From positions 3,782,001-3,846,000 of the forward strand of contig CANTUR010000069.1 in assembly GCA_947683625.1 (NCBI GenBank): a DNA stretch of 64,000 bases, written 5' to 3'. Positions within the stretch are counted from its first letter, which is position 1. Every line of letters begins with the position of its first letter. Position numbers and translations under genes: made by a program. Under the pieces are notes generated by a model, which was not told the DNA's origin, did not search any database, and saw nothing but the letters and a program-made list of their open reading frames with translations. Positions 1 to 11,072 of this stretch are shown here, one piece after another. The DNA is from Mallotus nudiflorus (Eukaryota > Streptophyta > Magnoliopsida > Malpighiales > Euphorbiaceae).

Positions 1-539
1 TCTGAAAAAAAGAAAGAGGAAACCATGGCTGAAAAAAACCTCTATGGGAGATGTTTGTAAAGGAAGGCACCGGGTACCCCTACAATGGAGCTTTAGAACC
101 TCTCCTGATGGTTGAAAAAGTTATTCCAGGGTTCAAAATCTTTTTCAAATTTATGGATAGAGCCAAGGGTGTTGCTATTGAAGAAGTCCCTACTGAGGAG
201 TTGGTGTCGGCTGAAAAAGAATTTAAAAGGAATGAAGCTACCTCGGAGTTGAAAGGCATTGATGATTAAAGTAAAGAACTTGATTTTGAAGCCTATGTCC
301 TCAACTCTATTATAAATGTCTTTTATGATGATTATGATATTTATTTTGCTTCTCTATTTAAAACTGATGATCTTTTCTTTTTGAAAGTGAATGCAATGAA
401 GTCTGAATTTGCTTATTTGTGTGATGTGTTCCCTAATGGTTATTCTGTTTGTGATGATCATTTTATGCATATGTTTGACATTAATTCCACATAAACTGAA
501 TCATTTAATTTAGGCATAAATGATAATCCCAAAAATATA

Positions 540-1484
540 TTGCCTGCTTATGGTCTAACTTATGATGAGAGAGAAAAAATGAAAAAAATCCTAGCAAAGA
601 GACGTAAAGTATTTACTTGGAGTTATGAAGACATGCCCGGAATCGACAGGGAGATCTCAAAACATAGGGTCCCCATATATCCTAACATAGTACTAATAAA
701 GCAAAAGCAAAGGAGGTTAAGGCTGGAATGGGCTCTCCTGGTCAAAGAAGAAGTCGAGAAATAGTTGAAGGGAAAGTTTCTAGAAGTGGTAGAGGACACC
801 CAATGGTTAGTAAACATAGTTTCAATTTCTAAGAAAGATGGGAGGGTCAGAGTATGTGTGGACTACTGAGATTTAAATAAAGCCTACCCCAAAGACGACT
901 TTCTATTACCACATATTGATATGCTAATTGATAGCATGACTTCCAACGTGATGTACTCTTTCATGGATGGATTTTTGGATACAATCAGGTTATGATGGCA
1001 GTAATGGACAAGTTAAAGACATCTTTCACTATCGAGTGGGGCATATATTGTTATCAAGTAATGCCTTTTGGATTAAAAAAAATCAAGGGCCACCTATCAA
1101 AGGATGGCAACTGCTTTACTGCACGACATGATCCATAAGGAGGTAGAAGTGTATGTGGATGATATGATGGTGAAATCCATAACTAGGGAAGGACATTTTG
1201 AGGCTCTAGATAAGTTTTTGGTAAGGGTAAAAAAGTACAATCTCAAACTAAATCCGAAGAAGTGTGTTTTTAGGGTTACATCTAGGAAACTATTGGGACA
1301 CATTATTGGTCAGAAAGGAATAGAGGTGGATCCAGATAAGATTAAGGCAATTAGGGATATGCCCGTGCTAAGGAACGAAAAAGAGGTCCAAGGGTTCCTG
1401 GGGCTCTTGCAGTATATTAGCAGATTTATAGCCAAATTGATGACCATATGCAATCCTATCTTAAAGCTCTTAAAGAAAGATTAA
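540..1484 (+). pseudogene. Reverse transcriptase domain of the Tat element (broken)
   Basis: The N-terminal hallmark VFTWSYEDMPGID is readable just after 610, followed by KKDGRVRVCVDY and the catalytic YVDD box at 1152-1163, so the active-site aspartates survive. The reading is broken by TAG at 762-764 (where a glutamine is expected), TGA at 867-869 (inside VDYRDLNKA, arginine codon lost), a frameshift near 975-1010, and TAA at 1482-1484. The C-terminal thumb/connection motif LGHIIGQKGIEVDPDKIKAI and FLGLLQYISRFI are present. It would have copied element RNA into cDNA in virus-like particles; it is now non-functional. Upstream, 51-530 holds the pre-RT linker, with no recognisable protease. 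Confidence 0.87.
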
Positions 1485-1599
1485 CCTGTGATATGGGATG
1501 AAAGGTGTCAGTAGCTATCAAGGATTATTTGATGCATCCTCCTGTTTTGTAACCGCTAAGGCTGGGTAAAGCCTTAATCCAATATTTGGCAATTGAAAA

Positions 1600-1950
1600 A
1601 ATGCAATAGGGGAAATGTTGGCATAGGAAGGTGAAGAGAAGATAGAGCACGCTGTGTATTACTTGAGTAAGAAACTTTTGCCTTATGAAATTAGTTATAG
1701 CCTTATAGAGAAGACGTGCTTAGCAGTGATTTGGACAATAAAGAAACTGCTACACTACTTTCAATCTTACAAAGTGCAGGCAGTTTCTAAATATGATCCC
1801 CTCAAGTATCTTTAGCAGACCCTCTCTTTTATAGGAAAGTTGGCTAGATGACTCATTTTGCTCACAGAATTTGACATAGAATATACAGCCAAGAAAATGG
1901 TGAAAGGGAGAGTGGTAGCCGACTTCCTAGCATAGAGTTTGGTAGATGAT
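1600..1950 (+). pseudogene. First (retroviral-type) RNase H domain remnant
   Basis: After a disturbed stretch at 1490-1600 the translation shows EHAVYYLSKKLLPYE followed by EKTCLAVIWTIKKLLHYFQ, the usual plant gypsy RNase H signature, and then ADFLA near 1920-1933. Stops at 1933-1935 and 1954-1956 sit at positions where glutamine is expected. Frame changes separate it from the RT. No separate function remains. Confidence 0.8.
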
Positions 1951-1965
1951 GAGTAAGAATGGAAG

Positions 1966-2442
1966 TTGGAGTTTCTTGACAAAAACTTGGGGGAAATAGA
2001 GGTACAAGGTTGGGAAATGTACTTTGATGGAGCCATCAACAATAAAGGGGTTGGAATAGGTGTGATTTTGGTCACACAAGAGGGAGAAATGATTCGAATG
2101 GCAAAAAGACTTGAGTTTGAGGTAACCAATAACCAAGCAAAATATGAGGCCTGCATTTTTGGTCTAGAGGCATTATGCAGTGTAGGGGTAGAGAATATTA
2201 CCATGTATATGGACTCCATGTTAGTCATAAAACAAGCTGCTAAAGAGTGGGAGATAAAAGAGGATAGATTGCATCCGTACTGGGAATATCTCACTACTAT
2301 CTTGTGCTCATTTACTCACTGTAAGTTTGTTCATCTGTCCAGAGAAGGAAACCAGATGGCTGATGCCTTAGCCACATTGGCCTCTATGCGGGAAAATGGT
2401 AAACAACCGGAGGCCAGGCCTTTAATTATGATAAAATCTTAA
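1966..2442 (+). pseudogene. Second, archaeal-type RNase H domain (catalytic residues intact)
   Basis: This 158-residue open stretch is the longest intact piece of the element. It shows the four acidic catalytic positions of a type I RNase H: the Asp of MYFDGA (about residue 21), the Glu of NNQAKYEACIFGLEAL, the Asp of MYMDSMLVIKQ and the Asp of GNQMADALATLA. In the Tat lineage such a domain was captured in addition to the native RNase H. It ends at a TAA, again at an expected glutamine codon, and the next segment continues in the same frame as integrase. Not expressed as a separate gene; the ATG at 1966 is only the first in-frame Met. Confidence 0.85.
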
Positions 2443-2460
2443 GGCCCTTATTATAAAGAG

Positions 2461-3742
2461 GTGAGGGTGACACCAGTCGATGCTGCTAAGAAGCCTTGGT
2501 TTTATGACTTACAAAGATATCTAGAGACTAGGCAATTTCCAGATGGCGCTGATAGGAAAGAGAGGATATCCCTGCAAATGTTATCTCAACAGTTCATAAG
2601 TCACAATAGGATGCTATACAAAAGAATGCCGACTAGGGTATACCTCAGATGTGTTGATAAGGATGAATCCCAAAAGCTTGTGGAGGCAATTTAGGAAGGA
2701 TTATGCAGGCCACACATGAATGGGATGGTCTTGGCAAAGAAAATAGCTCGTTAAGGTTACTTTTAGCTCACTATGGAAGCATATTGCGTTAGATTTGTGA
2801 AGAAATGTCACAACTGCCAAATCTATAGTGACGTTAGCCATTTACCATTTATGGAACTTCAGGGAATGACTTTTCTTTAGCCTTTTATTGTATGGGGGAT
2901 TGACATCATAGGAGAGGTGAGGCCAAAAGCATTTAATGGTCATTAGTATATCATTGTGGTTATCGATTACTTCTCCAAATGGGTTGAGGCTAAATCTTAT
3001 GCTACTATAGGTTCAAAGCAAATGTCGAGGTTCATCGAGAAAAACATAATTTGCAGATATGGTTTGCCACACCACATTGTTATAGATAATGGGGTTCAAT
3101 TTAGAGCAGAAATGGCTATGCTGCTAAAAGATTGTAAGATCAAGCACCACCGGTCATCTCCGTATAGGCCATAGGCAAATGGGGTGATGGAAGCAGCCAA
3201 TAAGAATGTAAAAGAGATCCTGGCCCAAAATGTTAGAAAATTATCGAGATTGGGTAGAATATTTACAATTCGCATTGTGGGGGTACCGAACCACTGCTAG
3301 AACCTCAACAAGGGTCACTCTGTACTCTTTGATTTATGGATGTGAGGCCGTTTTATCGATGGAGGTTGGGATAAGATCATTGCAAATCCTGTTAGAGTCT
3401 AAGCTTCCTGAGTATTAGTAGGTGGAGAGTCGATTAGCTCAGTTGACATTGCAAGATGAAATGAGGATGAAAGCTGTGTATCATTCTCAGCTGTATCAAA
3501 AAAAAATAGCCCGAGCCTATAATAAAAAGATCAAGCTAGGGAAGATTCAAGAAGGGGATTTGGTGCTGAAGATTAAGAAGTCGATCATGATTGACCTTTA
3601 AGGGAAATTCAAGTCCAATTGGGAAGGACCGTACCTGGTAAAGAAGTTATTTTTGAAAGGTGCCACCATTATGTCTGATATGGAGTGAAATGAGTTCAAG
3701 GAGCCCATCAACCTAGACAAACTCAAGAAATACTTCCTGTAA
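2461..3742 (+). pseudogene. Integrase domain of the Tat element (broken)
   Basis: The N-terminal linker KPWFYDLQRYLETRQFP, the CHNC half of the zinc-binding domain (about 2807-2818), and the catalytic core are readable: Asp in WGIDIIG, Asp in VIDNGVQF and Glu in NGVMEAANKN, so the D-D-E triad is present. In-frame stops occur at 2692-2694, 2752-2754, in the two TTTTAG/TTTAG tryptophan positions near 2764 and 2880, at 2944-2946 and at 3172-3174. A frameshift near 3225 moves the C-terminal part (NYRDWVEYLQFALWGYRTT) to another frame. The GPY-type module NWEGPYLVKK lies near 3620-3650. Ends at 3740-3742. Confidence 0.85.
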
Positions 3743-4335
3743 AAAGTTTCACTAGGGAGAAAACCTTAAAAAGAGGCTGCCTAGGCAAAAATTAGAGGCA
3801 AAACAAAAAAAAAAGGAGTCCTGCTGGATTGAAAACCTTAAAAAGAGGTAGTCCAGACAAAATTAAGGACGTGTAAAATGAGAGAGAGAGATGCAAAATG
3901 GTTAGTTAGAAAACTTGCAAGGGCAAGCCAACTAACAACATGAGATATATCAGAAGTGAAATGTATATGCGTATTGTGCTTAAATTGAATGAAATAGATT
4001 GCTTCAATTACTGTTAAGCATTGCATAAAGTGTCTGTTACAAGCTATTTAACTAACAAAAGGGAAACTACATCTAACAGAAAAGGAAAATGATGACTTAA
4101 TTTCATGAGCTAATTTTATCTTCTCTTCTTTTATTGGTCACCCTGGAAGCTCAATACTTGTAACTCTCTTATTCTCTTATTTCTAATAAATTCATCTCTT
4201 TCTCTCTATTACAAATGGACCTATGCTTTGTAATGATCATCAATAGTCTAATCTCTGTTGTAGTCTAAGTTTCTCTCGATGGCTCTTTGAGGCTAATTTG
4301 CCACCAAGTGGTATATGAAGTTTTGAGAAAGGGGC
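3743..4335 (+). other. Non-coding sequence after Tat pol, probable 3' UTR/LTR remnant
   Basis: No gene is seen. The phrase gaaaaccttaaaaagag occurs twice (about 3760 and 3829), and a purine-rich stretch lies between, as in the region between pol and the 3' LTR of Tat elements. An AATAAA signal lies near 4185-4190 followed by pyrimidine-rich sequence. I could not fix LTR ends. Confidence 0.4.
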
Positions 4336-4339
4336 CCTG

Positions 4340-5290
4340 GTTTGAACTTATGAACTAATTCTACGATCAGTTGCTTGTGACTGTGTTGACGACAGAGGCG
4401 GGATGGATTGTAAAAGGTGGCAAAATGAAGATTGGAAATCGAAATGTAATATGTATAGGATGGAATAGTCATGTGCTAATCTCCACCAAGGGCACATCCA
4501 GTGAATCAAAGTGTTGAGAAGATAGCCAACTGTGAACATCTGTCGAAATGGGGTATAGTTTCCTCGTTCGGTAATGTTTGGCCTTATAGTGCCTAATGTC
4601 TTGAGGGGGTTCAAGCAGATTCAATTTTTCATAGAGCCACTTCTGTAAATTGACAAATGATTATATGTAAATAATAGGGCAGTTGAAAGTCAATAATTGA
4701 CATGAGAGAGCTTACCTTTAACAAAAAGGGACTTCCAAAGAATCATTGTGTTTTTATGAATTTGTCTAGTCCAATAATGATTTCTGCTAGAATGAGAGGG
4801 AAGGGATTAAACCCTAATTCCACTTGATCAAGAATGGAAAGGACCTTCGAATCACAGTGTCTGGAGGAAGAAAACAACAGAAACTAGGTGTACAAGCAGA
4901 GAGCTATCATGCAGGGCCAGTGAGTTTCTTTGTCCACACCCATGGTGATCTTAAGGAAGGATTCTAGTATGATTTTTGAGTTAAGAATGCAGTGAGAATA
5001 AGACCGTGGTGGAAGGTTGAACATACGTGGCAACTGGTATTGAATGGAGTGAGGGTTTAGGTTCTCAAGGTTAGGAATTGCAAGCTGGTAAGTGGAATAT
5101 GTGTGATGACTGAGAATCGCTTCGAATTCCTCTGTTAGGGGACATATTTCCATTGTGTTGAACTGAAAAACATGCTTCTGGGGGTCTGAGAACTAAGCCA
5201 TGGCATAAAGGAAAAGGGAATTGATCCTCCTAGCATGTAGTGATTTAAAGATCGAAGAGTGGAACGACTCTAACCTAGCCCAAGACCTGT
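4340..5290 (-). pseudogene. Plant mobile domain / DUF7745-like pseudogene remnant
   Basis: Read on the minus strand, the sequence gives a stretch like ...FSDPQKHVFQFNTMEICPLTEEFEAIL (start near 5210), matching the typical N-terminal 'WDP...F.F...C.T.EEY..LL' signature of plant mobile domain/DUF7745 proteins. Further along it shows an FFGSPFLL segment near 4725-4745, a GTAAGC...TTTACAG intron-like interval (about 4650-4720), and then WLYEKLNLLEPPQD and HYKAKHYRTRKL near 4560-4645, as in the C-terminal half of those proteins. Several stops and frameshifts interrupt it, so it is dead. Such genes are often spread with plant transposons. Family assignment is by motif memory; the host-gene versus captured-transposon origin is open. 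Confidence 0.5.
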
Positions 5291-5399
5291 TGTCTAAATT
5301 TTTCAAGATCAGTTATAGTAATTTGAGAATTTGTTCAGTCATGATTCAAGCTTTTAAGGGTGTCTAGAGAGAGAAATTAGAGGTTAGGGATGAAGGTGT

Positions 5400-6384
5400 G
5401 TTAAGAATAAGGCTGGGTGAATGCCTTCTTCTTATCCTTTGCTCCTTTGTTCTTGAATTTGAGTTTGGGATACTCACTTCTAATATGTCCCGATTTCTTG
5501 CATTCATAGCAAGTAACCTCCTTAGTTTTCTTCTTCCCATCTCCTTCAAACTTCTTATTGAAGTCCCTTATTCTTCAGAAGTTTTTCTTTCTCAAAAACT
5601 TCTTGAAGTTCCTAGTGAGCATGGCAATGTTACTATCTTCATCACTAGAATCTTTAATGCTTTTCTCTTCACTATCTTCTTGAAGAGATTTTAGAGCAAT
5701 GCTCTTTTTCTTTTCTTCTTTCTCTTCTTATTCTCACCTTTTTGCTTGATAGTGAGCTCATGTGTTAAGATCTCACCAATGAGCACTTCGGTTGATAACG
5801 TGGAGAGGTCTTAATCTTCCTCAATTGAAGTAACATGAGATTCCCAATCCTTTTTAGGTAGGATTCTTAGAATCTTGTTGTTTACTTCTTCCTTAGAGAA
5901 ATATTTTTCTAGGTTTCTTGAGGGTTGTGAGGAGAGCATTGAGACAATTTGTTATCTCCGTGATTGATTCATGAGGCTTCATTTTGAAGAGTTCATATTC
6001 ATACATATGAAGTTGAACCTTCTTGCTTCTTACTTGAATGTTATCTTCGTAGTGGTTTTCTAACATCTCCCATATTTCTTTGATCGATATACAATGTTGA
6101 AGCTTGCCTCCTTCTTCTCTTGTCATTGAAGAGACTAGAGTAATGATAGCTTTTTTATTTTTGTGATTTTCTTCCTTTTGATCAATAGTCCATTAGACTC
6201 TTGTAAGAATAGTTACTATACCATCAATGATAGTTGTAGGTGGTTCCCAACCTCTTAGGACAATGTCCCAAAGTTTAATGGAATCACAATCAAGATATAA
6301 TTTCATTTTGAATTTCCAATGTGGATAGTCACTACCATCAAAGAATAGTCTAAGAGAAGAGATGTTTTGTGATTCACTCCCCAT
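5400..6384 (-). pseudogene. Copia-type gag pseudogene (5' part of a minus-strand element)
   Basis: The ATG at 6384-6382 starts a peptide with FFDGSDYPHWKFKMKLYL, the usual copia gag N-terminus, then a UBN2-type gag segment (LFKMKPHESITEITNCLNAL) at about 5895-6126, and a CCHC zinc knuckle near 5470-5512 (CYECKKSGHIRSEY). The last cysteine of the knuckle is changed to tyrosine by a single base (5471). Frameshifts and stops interrupt the reading. The coding trace stops at about 5400, so protease, integrase and RT are missing; the element was truncated here. Gag would have formed the virus-like particle and bound element RNA. Confidence 0.8.
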
Positions 6385-6421
6385 GATCTTGTATTATAGT
6401 AATGAAGTACCTAGAATTCAA

Positions 6422-6433
6422 GTTTTGATACCA
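6422..6433 (-). other. Primer-binding site of the copia element
   Basis: Minus-strand TGGTATCAAAAC lies 38 bp upstream of the gag ATG and resembles the initiator-tRNA-Met-type primer-binding site TGGTATCAGAGC common to plant LTR elements. It marks the inner edge of a 5' LTR at higher coordinates. Confidence 0.6.
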
Positions 6434-6435
6434 AT

Positions 6436-7850
6436 TAAAAAGACTCCTAGAAGGGGGGGGGGGTAAATAGAACTATCAAATAAAAATGAGAAATTAAAAG
6501 AATTCTTTATAACAATTAAATAGAAGTTGAGAAGGAAGAATGAAGAACATAAAGATTTAAGGAGTTCAAATTTAACAACAATCCTACGTCTCCACCTCAC
6601 TTATCCCTAAGTTAGGATTTTCAATCACCCACAATCTTATTCATAAGATTGAGATTATACAAGAGTTTTATAGTTCACTCTTATAACCTTACAACATGAG
6701 TTTTCAAGGCTCACTCAAAAAAATCAAAACCCAAGTGTTTCAATGGACAACACTTAAACCAATTCCTTTAGAAATAAATCTCACTTCCCTTATATTCTAA
6801 CCCAAGATTTAATATGAAGAGAAATTCTACTTCTAACACACACCCAACTCTCACAAGAGTTATACAAACAAAGAATTGTTTAAAAGAATTTGAGAGCTCA
6901 ATGAATGCTTAAGAAATAATGAATGATAAATAAGTTTCTTAAATTTAATTCAGCTCTAAAGATATTTACACTTAAAAATATAGTTGTTGGAGGTGCAAAT
7001 GATGTGTCCAAAGTCTATATTTTGAATCATTGAAAGTGATGCTGTCAGATAACTATTCATGAATTGAAACCATGATTGGCTGCTAAAGATGTTTTAATTT
7101 TCCCAAAATTTCTTCATAGAACTGTAGATATTTGAATTATATTTCCATATCATTTTAACTCACCTAAATTGGATGTTTGTATCTCAGGATATGTTCAAAA
7201 TACTAAGAGCTATGCAATTTGACATACAGAATACTATTAGACAGCTATACCCAAGTTGAAGCCATGATTTTCTACTGAAAAAATTTGAATTTGCCCATAA
7301 TTTCTTCATGAAAGCTGTAGATATTTGAATTATATTTTCATATCATTTTGAATCACCTAAATTTGACTTTTTTAGCTCAGGATATGTCTAAAATACTAAG
7401 AGTTATGCAATCTGAGATGCAGAATATTGTCAGACAGCTAAACACAAGTTGAAGCCATAATTTTTTCCTGAAGAAATTGAAATTTTCCCATACTTTCTTC
7501 ATGAAAGTTATAGATATTTAACTTATATTTTCATATCATTTTTAATCACATTAGCTCAAGATATGTCCAAAATACTAAGAGATGTGCTCTCTGAGATGGC
7601 AAACGTATACGTGGATTTTGACTCAAAATTTTCATAACCAAATGAACTTGGACTTTGAAAAATAAGCCTAATTCAGAAAGATCAAGATGTCTATTTCAAA
7701 TTTTAAGAAGCTCATTTTCTCATTTAAGAGCTCTAAAGATGTCAAAAGCCTTCTTGAATATTAGAGGTTCAATTTGCTTGAAAAGTCACTATTCATCAAA
7801 AAATGCATATGTTTGGTGTATGTTTGGTATATAATTCCCTATACACGTAA
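6436..7850 (-). mobile_element. Probable 5' LTR of the truncated copia element
   Basis: The sequence abuts the primer-binding site, begins with a poly-G run (11 G at 6453-6463) just inside, and contains no coding signal. It holds a three-to-four-copy tandem array (6999-7600). Outer limit near 7850 is a guess, based on where the sequence merges with the duplicated block starting about 7920. TG/CA ends and target duplication were not resolved. Confidence 0.42.
6999..7600. repeat. Tandem repeat, about 180-193 bp unit, 3 full copies plus a partial
   Basis: The phrase gatatgtccaaaatactaag recurs at 7188, 7381 and 7560, with a weaker copy starting near 6999. Each unit also carries gaagccatgattttctactg-like and cttcatgaaagctgtagata-like segments followed by tatattttcatatcattt. 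Periods are about 189, 193 and 179 bp. It lies within the putative copia LTR. Confidence 0.85.
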
Positions 7851-7919
7851 TTGAAATTATTAGTATAAAAATTATTTGTAAAAGTCCAAAATTTAGATTT
7901 TGATCATGCAAATGGTCAA

Positions 7920-8661
7920 CAAATTTTAAATATTATTAATGCAAAAGTTACCAATAAACATAGAGTAGTACACCTACTCTATATACGATAACATTTCCTC
8001 ATAATTTTAAATTATATACATCCATGCTTCATTAAATATTTCATTCTAAGTGTCAATGGTTTAGATAAGCCTTTTTTCCATCCTTTTTGTTTTGAAAGTG
8101 GGCAAATTATTGGTACCAATATCCTTATAATCTTCATTTCAAGGTGGTCTGTTGAATTTGGTCTCCATAGTATTTAAGTACTATGAACAAAAGGTAAGAC
8201 ACTCATTAACAATTTATCCTTCAACTATTGATCCTTCAAGACATGATTTGTTACATTCATATGATTTCAATGTTTTAGAATACCTAAAAAATACTTAATT
8301 TTAGCAATTAGTGTAAAATGTTATTTTTTGTTACTAATTAAAAAAGTATATTAAAATTACCTCTTTATATAGGATACATCCATCGATATTGAACAAGTCT
8401 TGTAAGTTTATTTTTTCTAACTAAATGAGTGGGCAAGTGAATTATAATATTGAAAGAATCTAGTGAAAAACTCTTTTGGAATATAATTATTGTGAAAAGT
8501 GCTTTTTTTAATCCAGTATAAGCATTGCATTGTACAAAACACAAATTCTTTAAATTGATCATTATAATCATTAGCTTCCATTTCAAGCTTGTCCTAATGT
8601 TTAAAAAATTATAATGTGCTATTTGATAATATTCAATTTCAATAATGTTTGCTCACGTTTA
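7920..8661. repeat. Duplicated block, CACTA-associated (copy 1, left part)
   Basis: 7920-8360 matches 15335-15780 (same order of phrases such as tttggtctccatagtattta), and 8280-8660 matches 12900-13280 (catccatcgatattgaa and aatctagtgaaaaa in both). The block is cut by the solo LTR inserted at 8662 and resumes at 11073. No coding sequence of its own. Confidence 0.8.
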
Positions 8662-11072
8662 TGAAGGAATCAATTACACACATTGAAATATGAGAGGAAG
8701 TGTGGTGTGAGCGTGAAATCGGTAAGGAAAAATTTCTAAACTTTATCCGTAGTGTGTAATCCTTGCATGAAGATAAGAATTCCAAAACTACCAAGATCAC
8801 AACACATTCAATTTACATAACTAATTACTTACATGCTTAATAGATAAATAAATCAAAGATTCATAAAACAACCAAGACTGAAAACATGGCAACAGACCTA
8901 CATCTAGAGTTTAGCAACTCTTTTCAAATTCCAAATGTCAGTAGCACGCTTGATAGGCTTTAGGAAATAGTTGATGCAAATCTACAAGCTCCTAAATCCC
9001 CAATTGTGAAGCCTCTAGCTCAAAACACACGAGAAGCACTGAAATGACTCTAAGATTTTAAAGAATCTCTACCCACAATCTCCTCCTATATGGTGACCCA
9101 AAAGTTTGCTAGAGCTCCTCTCCTTGCTTGGATGATGTAGGACTTCTTGCATAACTCTTGATCAAATATGATGACAATGGACTTATAAAGAAACATAACT
9201 CTTGTATCTCTTACTCACATATTCATAACACTTAGAAGAAATATGAAGAAGAAGACTAAACTCTTGAGCACTTACTCTCATTTTCTTTCTTAGTGTTTTT
9301 TTCTCAAATGGAAGTGGTAAGTCAAGTGCAAAGAAAACCCACTAACTTGGTGTATGTATGTAAGAGACTAAATTGTATGTGTAGAGATTCTCCATTAACT
9401 AATGCTTAAATATAAGATAAGCCATTTTATACATGTGCTTATTTTTTCATTTTGAGTGTAAAATAAGCTACCTCATGCATGTAGAGATTACCACTAATTT
9501 AAGGTGCATGCTTATGACACATCTCCATGGTTTCAACCGTGTGATCACATTGCATGTAAAGTTATGCTTATATGGCCACTATATCATATGCTTAGGTGGC
9601 ACCTTCTTTAGTAAGTAGGTTTAGGCTTGGGTTCATTTAAATCTTAAATAGGCCCATTTCTATAACATCCACTAATTAGTCTTATGGGCTTCATTTAACA
9701 CTTTAAGAAGGCCCACCTCACTAATAAACATCTTTATTCAAGTCCATGCATCATCCATTAAGCTATTTATACATAGCCCATCTCATGGCCCATATCCAAA
9801 ATAGTATTGGTGGCAAATATCAATTTGGTCTTTAAACTTAATATCATATATTAAATTAAGTTCAAATTATATTTAATAGTCCTAACCTTTGAATTATATT
9901 TCGGGATATGCTAAATCCTCGCACAAGCAAAAATCCAATTCAATTAATTTAATTAATTAATTAAACACTTTAATTAATAATCAAATTAATAATTATCATT
10001 ATTGGCATAAAGCTTATGTGTGTGATTCACTAGGTTCAAGTCCAAATGACAATTAGAATAAATAATATTAACTCTAAATATTATTGGAAACTCTTTCAAG
10101 CTAAATGTGAAAATCCCAATTAATCTCATTTAATTTCCATAAGTTGTGAGTGACCCCCAACATAGATGTCACAACTACCTAATTAGAAATGAATGCTTTC
10201 TGTAGATTCATAAGAACTATAGAACAAAATTATCGTGCACTCAATGTCCCTTCATTATAAGATCTTGGCATCAACTACAGTCAGTCAAACTTTAATTGCC
10301 TTAATCATATGACCTCATCTTCAATTCAATTCTCAATAAACCAGGACCTCTACTAGAAACACTTTCTAGTATTGAAACTCTTTTCAAGTAAGTCAAGTTT
10401 GACCTGGCCAGGTACTTATTCATCAAAAACAACTTAGATAGCATACAATTTTATCCTGGTTCACTCCTGGTAATGAATTCCATCTTGGTTAATCACTCAT
10501 CCCTACATATAGTCGACTAAAGCCACCACAAGCCATATACCTATACATGGCTAGCATCGGTATATAAGCGGTAACAAACTATAACCAACTATATATGGAT
10601 GACCATGTCACATCAGGTCAAAGGACCATATGCACCATTATGTCTAGGATAGTGATTGTTAACAAAAGTGAACTTCCATGCAATCACTTATCTTACGTCA
10701 TTGTTCAATCCACCCATCACATGAGTATCCACATGTCTATTCTGATATCTCAAATCAAGTAGCATGAGACTCACTACCTCCCACTATTTATATTATATAC
10801 TAATAAAGGAAAATAGACAAAGGTGATATTCTATGGATTAATACTACCCATTTATTAATCCTACGATTATGAACATTTTATAACAATGTATTAAAATAAT
10901 CTATGACTCATATTATCAACTCTTGATAATAAACTCTTTTAATATAATCATAAAGGGTAAATACTCAAATAAACAAATATTTTATTTAAATGAATATTTT
11001 ATTGCCATAGGGATAAAAGTGCAATGTCATTAATATAACAAGAAATGGCACTAGGGCACATTTATACTAACA
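8662..11072 (-). mobile_element. Solo LTR, 2411 bp, with decayed 5 bp target duplication
   Basis: On the minus strand it starts TGTTAGTATAAATG and ends GATTCCTTCA, the TG...CA ends expected of an LTR. Flanks are gttta (8657-8661) and gtatg (11073-11077), each one change away from GTTTG; the related uninterrupted block at about 13274-13282 reads cacatttgacct across the same point, consistent with an insertion that duplicated 5 bp. No internal element sequence is present, so it is a solo LTR left by recombination. Shares long phrases with 61256-63481 (gcatgagactcactacctcc in both), so the two are the same family. Superfamily is not certain; layout suggests copia. Confidence 0.8.

Larger units (their letters stand above)
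1..3742 (+). mobile_element. Degenerate Ty3/gypsy retrotransposon pol, Tat lineage
   Basis: Reading across frames gives, in order, a linker, reverse transcriptase, RNase H, a second RNase H and integrase, ending at a TAA at 3740-3742. The dual RNase H (a normal one near 1600-1830 and an archaeal-type one at 1966-2442) is the known hallmark of the Tat/Ogre/Retand branch of plant Ty3/gypsy. The frame changes near 1490-1960 and near 3225, and more than a dozen in-frame stops break it, so it cannot be active. The left part (gag, protease, 5' LTR) lies outside the window. Domain order and motifs are seen; lineage is from family knowledge. Confidence 0.88.

Noticed and set aside
1812..2294. 160-codon minus-strand open frame
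   Set aside because: Antisense shadow of the archaeal-type RNase H on the plus strand, which has all catalytic residues.
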